DNA from: Ruegeria arenilitoris
GTDB taxonomy: Bacteria; Pseudomonadota; Alphaproteobacteria; Rhodobacterales; Rhodobacteraceae
DNA length: 64,000 nt
Assembly: GCF_013035425.1 (NCBI RefSeq)
Contig: NZ_WQHX01000002.1
Span: forward strand, 651,402-715,401
Reading direction: 5' to 3'
Made by a program: the position numbers and the translations under genes. The notes beneath the pieces are model-generated. The model was not told the origin of the DNA, made no database searches, and saw only the letters and a list, made by a program, of their open reading frames with translations. Below, piece after piece: positions 17,076 to 25,948 of the stretch. Positions within the stretch are counted from its first letter, which is position 1; each line of letters begins with the position of its first letter.

Positions 17076-18950
17076 TCATTCGTAACCGACATGCCAAATG
17101 GGCGACGTATATGCACGTTCCTGAATGGACAGCGGCGCACCTTCCGGTATCGCAACACCAAAGACTTTTGCATCATAAGTTGTCCAGCGCGGTGTCGGTA
17201 TTTGAAGAACCCGAACGTAGTAGAATGCTTTTTGTTTAGGATCATAATTCGGGTCTTCCCAAAAGCCCGCAAGGACGGCTTGGCCAATATCATTTGTCCA
17301 TGTTGAAGCAACACTATCAACGGTGTTGCCGACTTTGCCGTCGCAAACTTGGTTGATCAATTCGCGCCCTCCGCAAGCCACGTCATATACCTGCTCTGAC
17401 GTTGACCCATCTGCGTTCAACCAGCCTTTTATGATCTGAATACGATCAAGGTTTGCCCCGTCCGGATCGCGCAGCGCCCGAACAACAAACCGTGGTGCTC
17501 GACCTTCCGCGTCTGGAAACAAATCGGAACCCATTGGAACGCCGTTGTCGTAACCGTATGCGTCAAAATCAGCACGCGGTAGATCAGCCTCCAAGAAATC
17601 GTAACCAGCGAAAACTCGGACTCGGATGCGAGGGCCAGTAGTGGCAAATACCTCTTTGCGAGCTAGCGCGTCCCAAATGGCTTCTCGCGTGTTTTCCCTG
17701 GCCCAAACGGCCGCGAGTCCGGATGCGGATGTCTGCCACGCATACTGCGCGACCGAGTCGTCCCCCCCGATGCCGCCAACCACCTCTTCAAATCGAATGG
17801 GATCTGCGGTTGGTTCCACTGCCGCAACTTTGCCAAAGAAGTTATCCTCACCGACCGTCGAAAGCGAAGTGTGGGAATCTGTGGATCCTATCACGCCAAA
17901 TTTGAACGGGTTAACCCCCATCTCCCCTTCATATGCCAGCCCTCTACGCAGCGCTGATCTGGCATACTCGCGCGGTAGCATCTCGGGTGTCTTAGGCTCT
18001 GGCCCTAGCTGACCCTTATCCCATGTTTCAAAATCAGCGAACGCGTCGTCCGGAGAAAGCATTGGATGGGTTTCCCCATCTCCTTTCATTTGCGTGATTT
18101 CATAAATGGGTTCCCAACGAGCACGTCGCTTAAAGTACTCAACATCGAATGCCTCTCCTGAAAGCCGAACCTCGTCGAACATTAAGCCATTAGACAAGTT
18201 TCCGTTATGGGGAATAGCCAGAAGCTTCTGACCTGTCGTAACTTCGGCTTGCTCCATCCATTGCCAAAGGTCTTCCGGGTCGAAACTGTCAAAATTCGAA
18301 AACGGTATGATCTTGTCAGCCCCTTCCTTACCCCCTCTAAAAATGACATTGCGATGCAAGTTGTTTCGACCGGGATTAGAAGTCCACTCAAAGCCAATTA
18401 ATGCCGTGAAGAAACCCGGGCTGTTGTGAGCTTCGGCCGCTTCGGTAATATTGCTCCAGGCGCTTTGGTAGATTTCCGGGTAATCCGCCAAAGGGTCCAC
18501 GCCGCCCGACTTTGCTTGGCTCCATATGGACCACGCGCCCGCCGGATCACCCGCTTCGACAGCAGCGTCAAGCTGTTGACCAAATTCTGTTGAAAGAAGG
18601 ACTTCGTCCTTAGCCATCAGAAGTGGTGCAAGACCGAGATTCTCAGCGTGATCGGCAATAACGAGAAAATCCAAGGGACGTCGCAATCTTGCCTGTACAC
18701 CCGTGCTTGAAGCGACAATTTGGCCCTTTGCAAAACGATATGCCTCATCAGGACCAAGAGTATTCCCAATCATACCGGCATCGGCAGAGTAAGTCGTGTG
18801 AAGATGTGTATCGCCAAAGAAGACCTGATTAGGAAAATCCTGCTGCGGGTACGGAGAATAATTTCGATCCCCCGGCTGTGTCGCTGGCGTATCTTCGGCG
18901 GCAGCCGCACTCAAAATCATAAAATACAAAAAAAATATCAAACGGAGCAT
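17076..18950 (-). CDS. DUF3604-family exported metallohydrolase (copy 1)
   Basis: A 624-residue protein with a signal peptide (MLRLIFFLYFMILSAAAAE). The metal-binding pattern of the PHP-like DUF3604 family is visible: FGDTHLHTTYS (HxH), VIADHAENLG, IPHNGNLSNG and GSTDSHTS. The C-terminal third has the conserved LDRIQIIKGW and FYYVRVLQIPTPRWT segments. The reaction is not established; the fold suggests hydrolysis of a phosphoester or similar bond in the periplasm. ATG 18950 has GGAGGG four bases upstream. A second, closely similar copy lies at 25949. Neighbours are the amidohydrolase/FixH/MauG trio on the same strand. Confidence 0.88.
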   Translation of the reverse strand: MLRLIFFLYFMILSAAAAEDTPATQPGDRNYSPYPQQDFPNQVFFGDTHLHTTYSADAGMIGNTLGPDEAYRFAKGQIVASSTGVQARLRRPLDFLVIADHAENLGLAPLLMAKDEVLLSTEFGQQLDAAVEAGDPAGAWSIWSQAKSGGVDPLADYPEIYQSAWSNITEAAEAHNSPGFFTALIGFEWTSNPGRNNLHRNVIFRGGKEGADKIIPFSNFDSFDPEDLWQWMEQAEVTTGQKLLAIPHNGNLSNGLMFDEVRLSGEAFDVEYFKRRARWEPIYEITQMKGDGETHPMLSPDDAFADFETWDKGQLGPEPKTPEMLPREYARSALRRGLAYEGEMGVNPFKFGVIGSTDSHTSLSTVGEDNFFGKVAAVEPTADPIRFEEVVGGIGGDDSVAQYAWQTSASGLAAVWARENTREAIWDALARKEVFATTGPRIRVRVFAGYDFLEADLPRADFDAYGYDNGVPMGSDLFPDAEGRAPRFVVRALRDPDGANLDRIQIIKGWLNADGSTSEQVYDVACGGRELINQVCDGKVGNTVDSVASTWTNDIGQAVLAGFWEDPNYDPKQKAFYYVRVLQIPTPRWTTYDAKVFGVAIPEGAPLSIQERAYTSPIWHVGYE

Positions 18951-19187
18951 GTGTCCCTCCAAGCTTGGAACAAACTATACACTGAACGTTCGATTTTCCG
19001 ATGACATTTAAAACCGCCTGCTTTGTTGGCAAAGCTGCTTTTGTCTGCGACAGAAAAATGACGGCACTGAGCTTGATCCTCTGTCAATTTAGGCCCTGAC
19101 AGTTGCCATGCAGCGATGGCTAGCTCTGACACCAAATCGCAAATTTCGAAAACACTCTGGGACCTGATCAGAAATAAAATTCCAAGG

Positions 19188-20312
19188 TTACGGAGAGCTA
19201 GACAGGGTCTCCAAAAACGCCACCAAATCAGAGACTTCCTGCTCAGACAAATTCAATTCGGATAGTATGGCTTCACCGTCGGCATGAAGTCTTTCCACAT
19301 CAATCTCGTTGTAATGTCGTACAACAGCTTCTAGGTCGTTCAAGCTGCCGTCATGCATATAAGGAGCAGTTTCGGCCACATCCCGCAGGGATGGCGTACG
19401 GAAAGTACCAAAATCGGAATGGCTTCGGCGTATACTACGAACGGCCCATGCACCTTGCTTAGCAGGATCGTCGCTCCAATCCCCATCTAGCGTGTAAGCG
19501 CTGGAGAGTAAAAAGTTCAATCCACCAAACCGACCTTCGTCAACTTCGGTTTCACTAAGAAAATACGGCACGCCAGCGTCATGGAATTCGTTATTGGAAA
19601 ACCTGAGACCGTTATGGCACAACGAACAATTTCCGCGTCCCAGAAACAGCTGAAGACCTCGCTGAGCAGCGTCAGGATAATTTGAAGCGGCGGCCATATC
19701 GCCGCGCTCTAGCGCATCCCGAAAATCGTCAAATTGGCTCCTCTCGGTAGTTAAAGTTTCCAAGTAGGATGACAGAGTTTTGGCAATATTTACTAATACT
19801 AAATCGGCTCCTTGGTTTTGGGTATCACCGAAAATGGCTTCAAAATCATTAATATAAGGACTCGCAACAATAGCGTCTTTTAGACTTTCCTTGCTGTGCG
19901 CCATCTCCCTTTTTTCGATGATCGGATGCAAACTGGCTGCCCAAAGACTATCACTCTTACCTGCCCAGCCATACCAACGTAGGCCTGCCAGGTTCTTCAG
20001 TGTTGGCGTGTTCCGATCTAATAAGACGCGTCCGACCGCACGGGGCTCGGAGGTGGTAAATGCCTGCTCTGGGTCGTGGCAACTTGCGCACGCGAATGCA
20101 CCGTCGACAGAAAGAATGGGATCACTGAATAACGCCGCTCCCAGCGCAATCGCCCTTGGATTATTCGAGACTCTGTTGCTGGGGTCAGCTTGGAATGACG
20201 GTGGCCACGGCCCAAAAGATAGTGTTTGTTGAATTTCATTCCGCGACAAGAGCACTTCTGCGTGCGCCGTTCCCGGCATTGCCAACAATGCGGCTGTCAC
20301 CCACCGCTTCAT
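19188..20312 (-). CDS. Diheme cytochrome c peroxidase/MauG-family protein
   Basis: A 374-residue periplasmic protein with a signal peptide (cleavage near AHA-EV) and two heme sites, CASCH (residues 75-79) and CSLCH (229-233). The GTFRTPSLRDVAETAPYMHDGSL block near residue 320 is characteristic of the bacterial diheme peroxidase/MauG family and supplies the high-potential-heme surroundings. It could reduce peroxide or carry out an oxidative modification as MauG does. ATG 20312 overlaps the previous stop (ATGA), so it is translated together with the FixH-like and amidohydrolase genes. No methylamine dehydrogenase subunits are nearby, so a MauG role on that enzyme is not supported. Confidence 0.86.
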   Translation of the reverse strand: MKRWVTAALLAMPGTAHAEVLLSRNEIQQTLSFGPWPPSFQADPSNRVSNNPRAIALGAALFSDPILSVDGAFACASCHDPEQAFTTSEPRAVGRVLLDRNTPTLKNLAGLRWYGWAGKSDSLWAASLHPIIEKREMAHSKESLKDAIVASPYINDFEAIFGDTQNQGADLVLVNIAKTLSSYLETLTTERSQFDDFRDALERGDMAAASNYPDAAQRGLQLFLGRGNCSLCHNGLRFSNNEFHDAGVPYFLSETEVDEGRFGGLNFLLSSAYTLDGDWSDDPAKQGAWAVRSIRRSHSDFGTFRTPSLRDVAETAPYMHDGSLNDLEAVVRHYNEIDVERLHADGEAILSELNLSEQEVSDLVAFLETLSSSP

Positions 20313-20686
20313 TTCAGCTCAATTTCGGAAGTGTAAGACAATGACTCTCCCCTAAATTCGACGTCGATCTGCAACTGCCATAATCCCGGCATATGAAACA
20401 GAATCTGGTCCACCCGAAACACACCGTCGCCCAGCGCGGTAACCTCGGGTACATAGTTCAATCCGTGTTGGTGAGCAGGCATAATTGCATCGACACGTAT
20501 GTCACCCACTGTAATTTCATTGCAGATCGAAACCAGAACAGAAAACGGTTGGGCCAACAGAATTTCATCAACAACCAAATGCACTTCGGGCGCATTTTGA
20601 GTTTCTTCCACCATGCGTTGACCGTTAGATTCACAGGCCATGGCCGTGCCGGAAAAAATTAGAAACCAGAAAAACCAGCGGATCAT
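20309..20686 (-). CDS. FixH/YtkA-like exported protein
   Basis: A 125-residue protein with a signal peptide (MIRWFFWFLIFSGTAMA-CES) and a beta-sandwich containing IMPAHQHGLNYVP, the short motif of YtkA/FixH-like domains, which are small periplasmic immunoglobulin-like domains often paired with copper or heme proteins. The mature N-terminus has a cysteine (ACES); it is not followed by a full lipobox, so it is probably a normal signal peptide. ATGA overlaps join it to the gene on each side. It probably helps metallation or assembly of the diheme peroxidase; that is inference. Confidence 0.7.
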   Translation of the reverse strand: MIRWFFWFLIFSGTAMACESNGQRMVEETQNAPEVHLVVDEILLAQPFSVLVSICNEITVGDIRVDAIMPAHQHGLNYVPEVTALGDGVFRVDQILFHMPGLWQLQIDVEFRGESLSYTSEIELK

Positions 20687-21489
20687 TCTGATGCCAACAA
20701 CCTTTCTGCGTTAGCAAACGCGATGTTGTCCGCAATCTGGTCAGGTAGCAAATTCAACCAGCCGCGTGAAAAATCGGCATGCGGCCCCACGTAATACCAA
20801 CGCTCCGGCGCGAAAGTATCCGTGCCGACCATGAACCGATCAGGGTGCGCCTCGAATGCGGTTTTCCAATCAGGGTCAAGAACGCCGCGTGAAACCATAT
20901 CTGATCGATATGCCAGATCGGCCCAAAGCCTGGGATACGCGTCCAAAGCCTCAACAACATTTGCCGGATCGTCAAAGCCAGAGTGGGCCCATAGCACCCG
21001 AGCCTCCGGCCAGGTTTCGAAGATCAAGTCGACCGCCTCACGATCTCCGTGGTGGTGAAGAATTAGGTTCCGCTCTTTTGCAAGTTCGATCATACGCTGG
21101 ATAACCGATGTCTTGATATCATCCCCGTATGCATGAAACTCGCCTATTGCTTCGTATTCATTTTTCGCCAGATTTTCTTCCAGATAGTCAATGACAGTGT
21201 CATCGTGCATCCATGTGTTGATCTCACCACGACGACGATAAGGCCGAAGCGCCGGAACAACGATGTCAGGCGCCGCTGCCGCCAGCAGTTGAGTGCCGTT
21301 GTCGTCCGAACTGGAAACTAACGCCTTTCGTACGCCAGCATCCCTGAGGATTTTGGCCACCTGTTCGGGTGGCACCAGTTTCACGGCATCATGACTGTAG
21401 TGAATATGTGCATCGAAGATTGGCCGCTCGTCGGCCTCCGCACCATTGCTTAGCACAATTGCGGCTATTGGGAGGAGTATTTTTAGCAC
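20683..21489 (-). CDS. Exported amidohydrolase-2-family metal-dependent hydrolase
   Basis: A 268-residue TIM-barrel hydrolase. After a signal peptide (start GTG 21489, then LKILLPIAAIVLSNGAEA) comes FDAHIHYSHDA (HxH metal motif), a middle ILHHHGDREAV histidine cluster, WAHSGFDDP and a late MVGTDTFAPERWY aspartate; these are the metal ligands and general acid/base of the family. An ATG at 21552 would add a charged extension and destroy the signal, so the GTG, with GAGGA upstream, is preferred. The substrate is unknown. It is the first gene of a translationally coupled trio with the FixH-like and MauG-like genes. Confidence 0.78.
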   Translation of the reverse strand: MLKILLPIAAIVLSNGAEADERPIFDAHIHYSHDAVKLVPPEQVAKILRDAGVRKALVSSSDDNGTQLLAAAAPDIVVPALRPYRRRGEINTWMHDDTVIDYLEENLAKNEYEAIGEFHAYGDDIKTSVIQRMIELAKERNLILHHHGDREAVDLIFETWPEARVLWAHSGFDDPANVVEALDAYPRLWADLAYRSDMVSRGVLDPDWKTAFEAHPDRFMVGTDTFAPERWYYVGPHADFSRGWLNLLPDQIADNIAFANAERLLASE

Positions 21490-22125
21490 CTTATGGGTCC
21501 TCGAAATGGCAATATCAATTCGGAAACTGGAGCATCTTAACCCAGCGTCCATATTGGACCGAAGATTTTATTTAAGATAGCTGACATCGACGTACTAGAT
21601 TTCAGTGTTCAAGATCAATTTGGCTGAATTATTCGCAAAGTAGATTTTGCCGCCCACCTTTTCAGCCATTGGTATGAGCGAAAAGCTAATTTTATCATAT
21701 GGTTACAAATTCGCTCCATTGATAGAATGCTAGCTTTAATCGTTCGGTTTCACTCGACTTCAACCATGTGTGGATTCTAAAAAATAGCGCTTTGTCTGGG
21801 CCAACGGGCGGGAAACGTGCTCAGGACACCATCAGGAATTGAACAAAAATACCAGCGTCATAACCTGAATTATCTGGATCGCTCGCGTGACTGATCAACC
21901 CATCTCTACTCGCATTATGACCTTTGACTCCGAAATTACTCTTGGGTTTTGGATAGGCGCAGTTCCAAACACCAAATGTCGGATACTAAGTTGAGGCCAC
22001 GGAAAAACTCGGTGGTTGGATCGTGGAACTTCTGGAACGATCTGAACAATCGGATAATAAGACAATTGTCTCTATGCGAGATAACGGAAATTTCACCAAG
22101 TATGCGCCGTCAGCAGGTGAACGGT
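21490..22125. other. Stretch without a supported gene
   Basis: About 640 AT-richer bases between divergent units. An open frame runs in from 21949 to the acetyltransferase, but its first 59 codons look unlike protein. No operator, terminator or RNA gene could be recognised. Confidence 0.4.
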
Positions 22126-22752
22126 ATGAAGATTAACGTACATGCGTTTGAACAGGAGCACTTAGAGTCGGCATTCGATCTGGCGACCCGCGTATTTGTA
22201 GCATCTAGCACGTTACATCGGGCCTTGGGGATCGAGTTGAATGAGTATCAGGATTACCTCCGCCGCCCGTTCGAAAAAATGGTGGAAGAAGGCTTATCGG
22301 TTGCTGCAACAGACCTCAGATCTAACAAACTTGTCGGGTGTCTCATAGTAACAGATTTCACGAGTCTGCCGACCAAAAATCCTGCCCTAGCACAACGTTT
22401 TGCGCCAATGCTGGCTCTTACAGCGGAGTTATGCCGTCGGTATGAACTCAAACGAAAGGTTTCCGTTGGTGACGCGGCGCTGGTCGATATGGGAGCAGTA
22501 TCGGCAGAGGCAATTGGGCAAGGCATCTACCAACAAATGCGCAACGCCGCTCACGAGGTTGCAAGGAATAAAGGCTATAAAATAGCATTGGGGGAGCTAT
22601 CATCTGCAGCAACCCAACGCGTCGTTCTGAACAAACTCATGCATAGCAAAATGGCAGAAATTCAATTCGCGGATTTTCAGTTTTCCGGCGAGTATCCGTT
22701 TTCAGCCATCAAGGAGCCGCCAAGCATTATTTTGTCCGAAGGCGCCTTATGA
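22126..22752 (+). CDS. GNAT-like N-acetyltransferase
   Basis: A protein of about 208 residues with a layout typical of GNAT acetyltransferases: an N-terminal helix pair, a central strand with GCLIVTDF, and later a VDMGAVSAEAIGQGIYQQM segment in the position of the acetyl-CoA loop, where GNATs have a V-x-P-x-x-R-x-x-G-x-(G/A)-like run. The motif is degenerate, so the assignment is from overall pattern. The frame is open from 21949, but sequence of GNAT type starts at MKINVHAF, ATG 22126, after AGGTGA. The substrate is unknown. It is a lone gene followed by a hairpin at 22770. Confidence 0.55.
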   Translation: MKINVHAFEQEHLESAFDLATRVFVASSTLHRALGIELNEYQDYLRRPFEKMVEEGLSVAATDLRSNKLVGCLIVTDFTSLPTKNPALAQRFAPMLALTAELCRRYELKRKVSVGDAALVDMGAVSAEAIGQGIYQQMRNAAHEVARNKGYKIALGELSSAATQRVVLNKLMHSKMAEIQFADFQFSGEYPFSAIKEPPSIILSEGAL

Positions 22753-22769
22753 CGCGCCCCTAGCAACAA

Positions 22770-22800
22770 GCCGCTTCCTGTTCTATGAACCCGAAGCGGC
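22770..22800 (+). terminator. Hairpin after the acetyltransferase gene
   Basis: GCCGCTTC (22770-22777) pairs with GAAGCGGC (22793-22800) across a 15-base loop, followed by CCTTTG. The T-run is weak, so a terminator is only likely. Confidence 0.45.
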
Positions 22801-23038
22801 CCTTTGTGCAAAAACTCTGCTGAAACTGCGATAGTCCTGAATTTTTGACTTTTCCCATGACGCCTTTTCTAATCACCTTCGACCTACCAATTGGACAACA
22901 GATCAGCCTCACACCTTGTACAATTGACTGTTTCGTTGCGGTAATAAACAAGAAAAGGCAGAAACTTGGCGAGCTTTTCATTTAGGCCTCTCAAATTCTA
23001 AGGGCATCCAACCTCGACGAAACAGTTGGGGGAATCCT

Positions 23039-23284
23039 TTAGGCGAATACCCGGTCAAATGCCAAAATCGGTCCCCAGATCGCAAGTATCAAAATCCCTG
23101 TGACCAACCATCTTTGGCGGCGGCGAGCTGCCTCAATCTGGATGCTTTTCGATACCCGCTCAATACCGCACAACGGGCAATGCCAAAACGTGTAAAGGTC
23201 ACCGTCCTGGTCATCAATAAAATGGTCAAGTGGTAAAAACCAGTGGCCCAGCCGCCGGCAAATGCGTCTTTTTGATATGAGCAT
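23039..23284 (-). CDS. Small membrane-anchored protein with a CxxC motif
   Basis: An 81-residue open frame. It has a basic N-terminus with a cysteine and histidine (CRRLGHWF), a CPLCG pair near residue 36 that could complete a small metal-binding knuckle, then a charged helix and a C-terminal hydrophobic helix (WLVTGILILAIWGPILAF). The arrangement looks designed and not random, but I do not recognise the family, and the upstream region has no strong ribosome site. It is reported as a probable small hypothetical gene. Confidence 0.4.
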   Translation of the reverse strand: MLISKRRICRRLGHWFLPLDHFIDDQDGDLYTFWHCPLCGIERVSKSIQIEAARRRQRWLVTGILILAIWGPILAFDRVFA

Positions 23285-23474
23285 CTAACAAAATTATAGT
23301 AATTTAAATCAGTGCGAATACTAACACTGTATTGTATATAATTAAAGGTATCTTTGTTAGTTAAAAGAAAGCTATACGCTTGTTTTGGCTGCAGGATAAG
23401 CCTTGGAGCCGGTCACAGCGAACGAAAACAAGGCTTGTAAAACTCTGCAGCACATCCCAGGCCGAATGACTATT

Positions 23475-24416
23475 TTATTCAAGATGTTGAAGGTATTTTG
23501 TAACCAGACGTCTGAAGGTTTCGATGAAACGCGTATTTCTTTCCAGACCACCGGGTTCGTCCACTCTGGTAATGACCCACCCAACGTAGGTTGCAGCTCT
23601 GATCGACAGAAACAGATCCAATTCAGAAACATCCAGAGGGCGAATTGACCGATAGCCATCGAACAGGCGGCTTTGAAGCATTCGATAGTCGGCGTCAGAA
23701 ATATGCTTGAACAGCGCTGTTGCAACGTCGAACAAACGATAGCCATAGCCACCATCATCGAAGTCGATCATTTTCAGAAAACCATTATCTACTAATATAT
23801 TATCCGGCACGAGGTCTGCATGCACCAATCCATAGTCAAGCGATTTTCCGATCCGGTTGAGTTTAGCTGATGCGTGATTTCTGAATTTCACAAAGACGGC
23901 CCGGTCGGCATTTGTGAGAGAGGGGTTTTCCCAGAACCTGCCCCATAGCGGAGCGTCGCCGACTAACCCGTCACGATCCCAGTGGACCCGGATGAATCCT
24001 GATTGGGCATCCCACGCGTCGGTCACTTGATGAAGGCGTGCCATTTCGCGACCAAGTTCAAAAAAAAGCTGCCTTCGCTCCGTAACGCAGAGTTTTGGCA
24101 AAGCAGAGGTCATTGTTTCGCCTGTGAGCCAGGTCAAAACATCCACTTGAAACCCATCGATATGGCGCAGAACCTCACCTTTAGGAGTTGGAACCGGCGC
24201 GGGCACAGAGAGTCCCGCTTCGGCCATCGCCGCCATCCACTCCAGTTCCGATCGCAGCTCACCATCGGTGCGATAGCTTTTCCGGTGTACGCGAAGCGCC
24301 AGGCGAATGGTTCCCAAACGCACTTCGTATACCGTGTTTTCTCGCTCAGCGACCAAGCTGACGTCGGCGCGTTCCATACCCCATACACGTAAGGCGGTAT
24401 CAACGACATGTTTCAC
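23475..24416 (-). CDS. Aminoglycoside-phosphotransferase-family (homoserine-kinase-II-like) kinase
   Basis: A 313-residue small-molecule kinase of the APH/choline-kinase fold. Motif VHADLVPDNILVD gives the catalytic HxDxxxxN, and MIDFDDGGYGYRLFD the metal-binding aspartates; the N-lobe has the usual lysine-containing strand. The open frame reaches 24479, but the natural start is GTG 24416, which overlaps the stop of the aminotransferase (GTGA). Known families of this kind phosphorylate hydroxyls of amino alcohols or amino acids (homoserine, choline, hydroxylysine). The tight coupling to a class III aminotransferase-fold enzyme suggests a kinase plus phospho-lyase pathway for an amino alcohol. 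Confidence 0.82.
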   Translation of the reverse strand: MKHVVDTALRVWGMERADVSLVAERENTVYEVRLGTIRLALRVHRKSYRTDGELRSELEWMAAMAEAGLSVPAPVPTPKGEVLRHIDGFQVDVLTWLTGETMTSALPKLCVTERRQLFFELGREMARLHQVTDAWDAQSGFIRVHWDRDGLVGDAPLWGRFWENPSLTNADRAVFVKFRNHASAKLNRIGKSLDYGLVHADLVPDNILVDNGFLKMIDFDDGGYGYRLFDVATALFKHISDADYRMLQSRLFDGYRSIRPLDVSELDLFLSIRAATYVGWVITRVDEPGGLERNTRFIETFRRLVTKYLQHLE

Positions 24417-25756
24417 GATGGCGCAAGGGTGCCCAGAACCTCGTCCAAATTGTCGAACAATAGGTCTGCGTTTTGACAAGAGAAAGGCATGGGGGGACGG
24501 ATTTTTAGGGTGTTTTTGTACCGCCCCAGTTTTGAATGGATGATCCCGCGTTGGCGCATTTCGTTGATGACGCGGTCAGTGAAATCACTGGCTGGGTCTT
24601 TTGTTATTCTGTCACACACCATTTCTGCGCCGAAAATCAATCCAGATCCACGGACATCTCCGATATAGTCGTACTTTTCCTTCAACGCCGCCATTCGCGT
24701 GCGCGCATAATCACCGACCCGCTTGGCATTCGCGACAAGTTCCGCTTCTTCCAGTTCTTCCAGTACGGCAATGGCCGCCGCACAGGATACAGGGTTGCCC
24801 CCAAATGTATTAAAGTACCTGTACCCTTGGCGGAATGCAGCAACGATATCGGTGTCAGCTACCACTCCGCCCATAGGGTGCCCATTTGCCATTGGCTTTC
24901 CCAGTGTCATTATATCAGGGACGATGCCCATTTTTTCGTGCGCCCACATGTGCGTACCAGTGCGGCCAAATCCCGATTGCACCTCATCGCAGATCAAGAG
25001 ACCCCCAGCTTTGCGGACTGCATCTGCCGCAGGTCGTAGCCAGCCGTCGGGATTGTCCGGAAATCCTTCATTCAGAAAAAAGGGGCAAACAATGAGTGTG
25101 GCAAAACCAATTCCATCTTTCTCAAGCACGTCGATTTGTTCGGTCACTGCCGTTGCAAAGTGCTGTCCATCTGTATCGGGGTAGCGATAACTGTCCGGCG
25201 CGTTGACGAAGCGAACGTATTTGTCCAGCCCGAAACCGACATCCGGTACGTTCGACCTGCTGAGCTGACTGACAAGTGACGTGTTGCCATGATAGGTCGC
25301 GTCCGTCGCGATGATCCCGCGTTTACCGGAAACGGCTTCCGCCATCCGCAAGGCGATGTCGTTTGCCTCTGATCCGGTGCAGGTCAGAATGGCTGTATTC
25401 AAAGACGGTGCCATCGTGTCGGTTAGTTTCTCAAGGTATTCGATTATCCCTTCATGCAAATACCGAGTATGCGTATTCAGCTTGCCGGCCTGACGGCAAA
25501 TCGCTTCAACAACCCTTGGATTGCAATGTCCGACATGCGGCACGTTGTTGTAACAGTCCAAGTACTTTCGACCATCAGCGTCCCAAAGCCAAACGCCCTC
25601 ACCTTTCACAAAGTGGACAGGGTTATCATAAAAAGTGGATACGTTGGGCCCAAGCAATCGTGCCCGGTCTTCCAAGAGTTGTTGCGTCGTGCGTGCCAAA
25701 GCGAAGTTGATCCATGTTGCTTGGAACAAACTTAACAAGGCAAACGTTGTTTGCAC
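24413..25756 (-). CDS. Class III aminotransferase-fold enzyme, probable phospho-lyase
   Basis: A PLP enzyme of up to 447 residues. The class III hallmarks are all present: GVWLWDADGRKYLDCYNN..GH near the N-terminus, TCTGSEANDIAL, the LLICDEVQSGFGRTG aspartate motif, the TLGKPMANGHPMGG lysine that holds PLP, and FNTFGGNPVSCAAA. The N-terminal CYNNVPHVGH and THTRYLH segments are those of the AGXT2L/ethanolamine-phosphate phospholyase branch. Coupling with a downstream APH kinase points to elimination of phosphate from a phospho-amino-alcohol or 5-phosphohydroxylysine. The GTG at 25756 is the outer limit; the family N-terminus suggests a start 20-30 codons further in, but no site stands out. Confidence 0.85.
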   Translation of the reverse strand: MQTTFALLSLFQATWINFALARTTQQLLEDRARLLGPNVSTFYDNPVHFVKGEGVWLWDADGRKYLDCYNNVPHVGHCNPRVVEAICRQAGKLNTHTRYLHEGIIEYLEKLTDTMAPSLNTAILTCTGSEANDIALRMAEAVSGKRGIIATDATYHGNTSLVSQLSRSNVPDVGFGLDKYVRFVNAPDSYRYPDTDGQHFATAVTEQIDVLEKDGIGFATLIVCPFFLNEGFPDNPDGWLRPAADAVRKAGGLLICDEVQSGFGRTGTHMWAHEKMGIVPDIMTLGKPMANGHPMGGVVADTDIVAAFRQGYRYFNTFGGNPVSCAAAIAVLEELEEAELVANAKRVGDYARTRMAALKEKYDYIGDVRGSGLIFGAEMVCDRITKDPASDFTDRVINEMRQRGIIHSKLGRYKNTLKIRPPMPFSCQNADLLFDNLDEVLGTLAPS

Positions 25757-25920
25757 AGAAGCACGACGTTGCTTAAGGCTCAGAACTATTTTAGCAAGAG
25801 GTATTTATCGGTCGATTTGGTCGCGGTGCAGTCGTTTGATCCATAGGGACCAACGCAGATTCGACGGCTTTTCGGACAACCGAATTCCAACCGAAGACAT
25901 TTTCTATCGTGAATATGTGA

Positions 25921-25926
25921 TATAAT
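25921..25926 (+). promoter_or_regulatory. Candidate -10 element (TATAAT) of the second DUF3604 gene
   Basis: Perfect TATAAT 23 bases before the TTG start. No good -35 is at 16-18 bases, so support is limited. Confidence 0.3.
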
Positions 25927-25937
25927 GCCCCCAATTA

Positions 25938-25944
25938 GGGAGGA
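25938..25944 (+). promoter_or_regulatory. Ribosome binding site supporting a TTG start at 25949
   Basis: GGGAGGA is four bases upstream of TTG 25949; the ATG at 25925 precedes it and has none. Confidence 0.5.
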
Positions 25945-25948
25945 AAAG

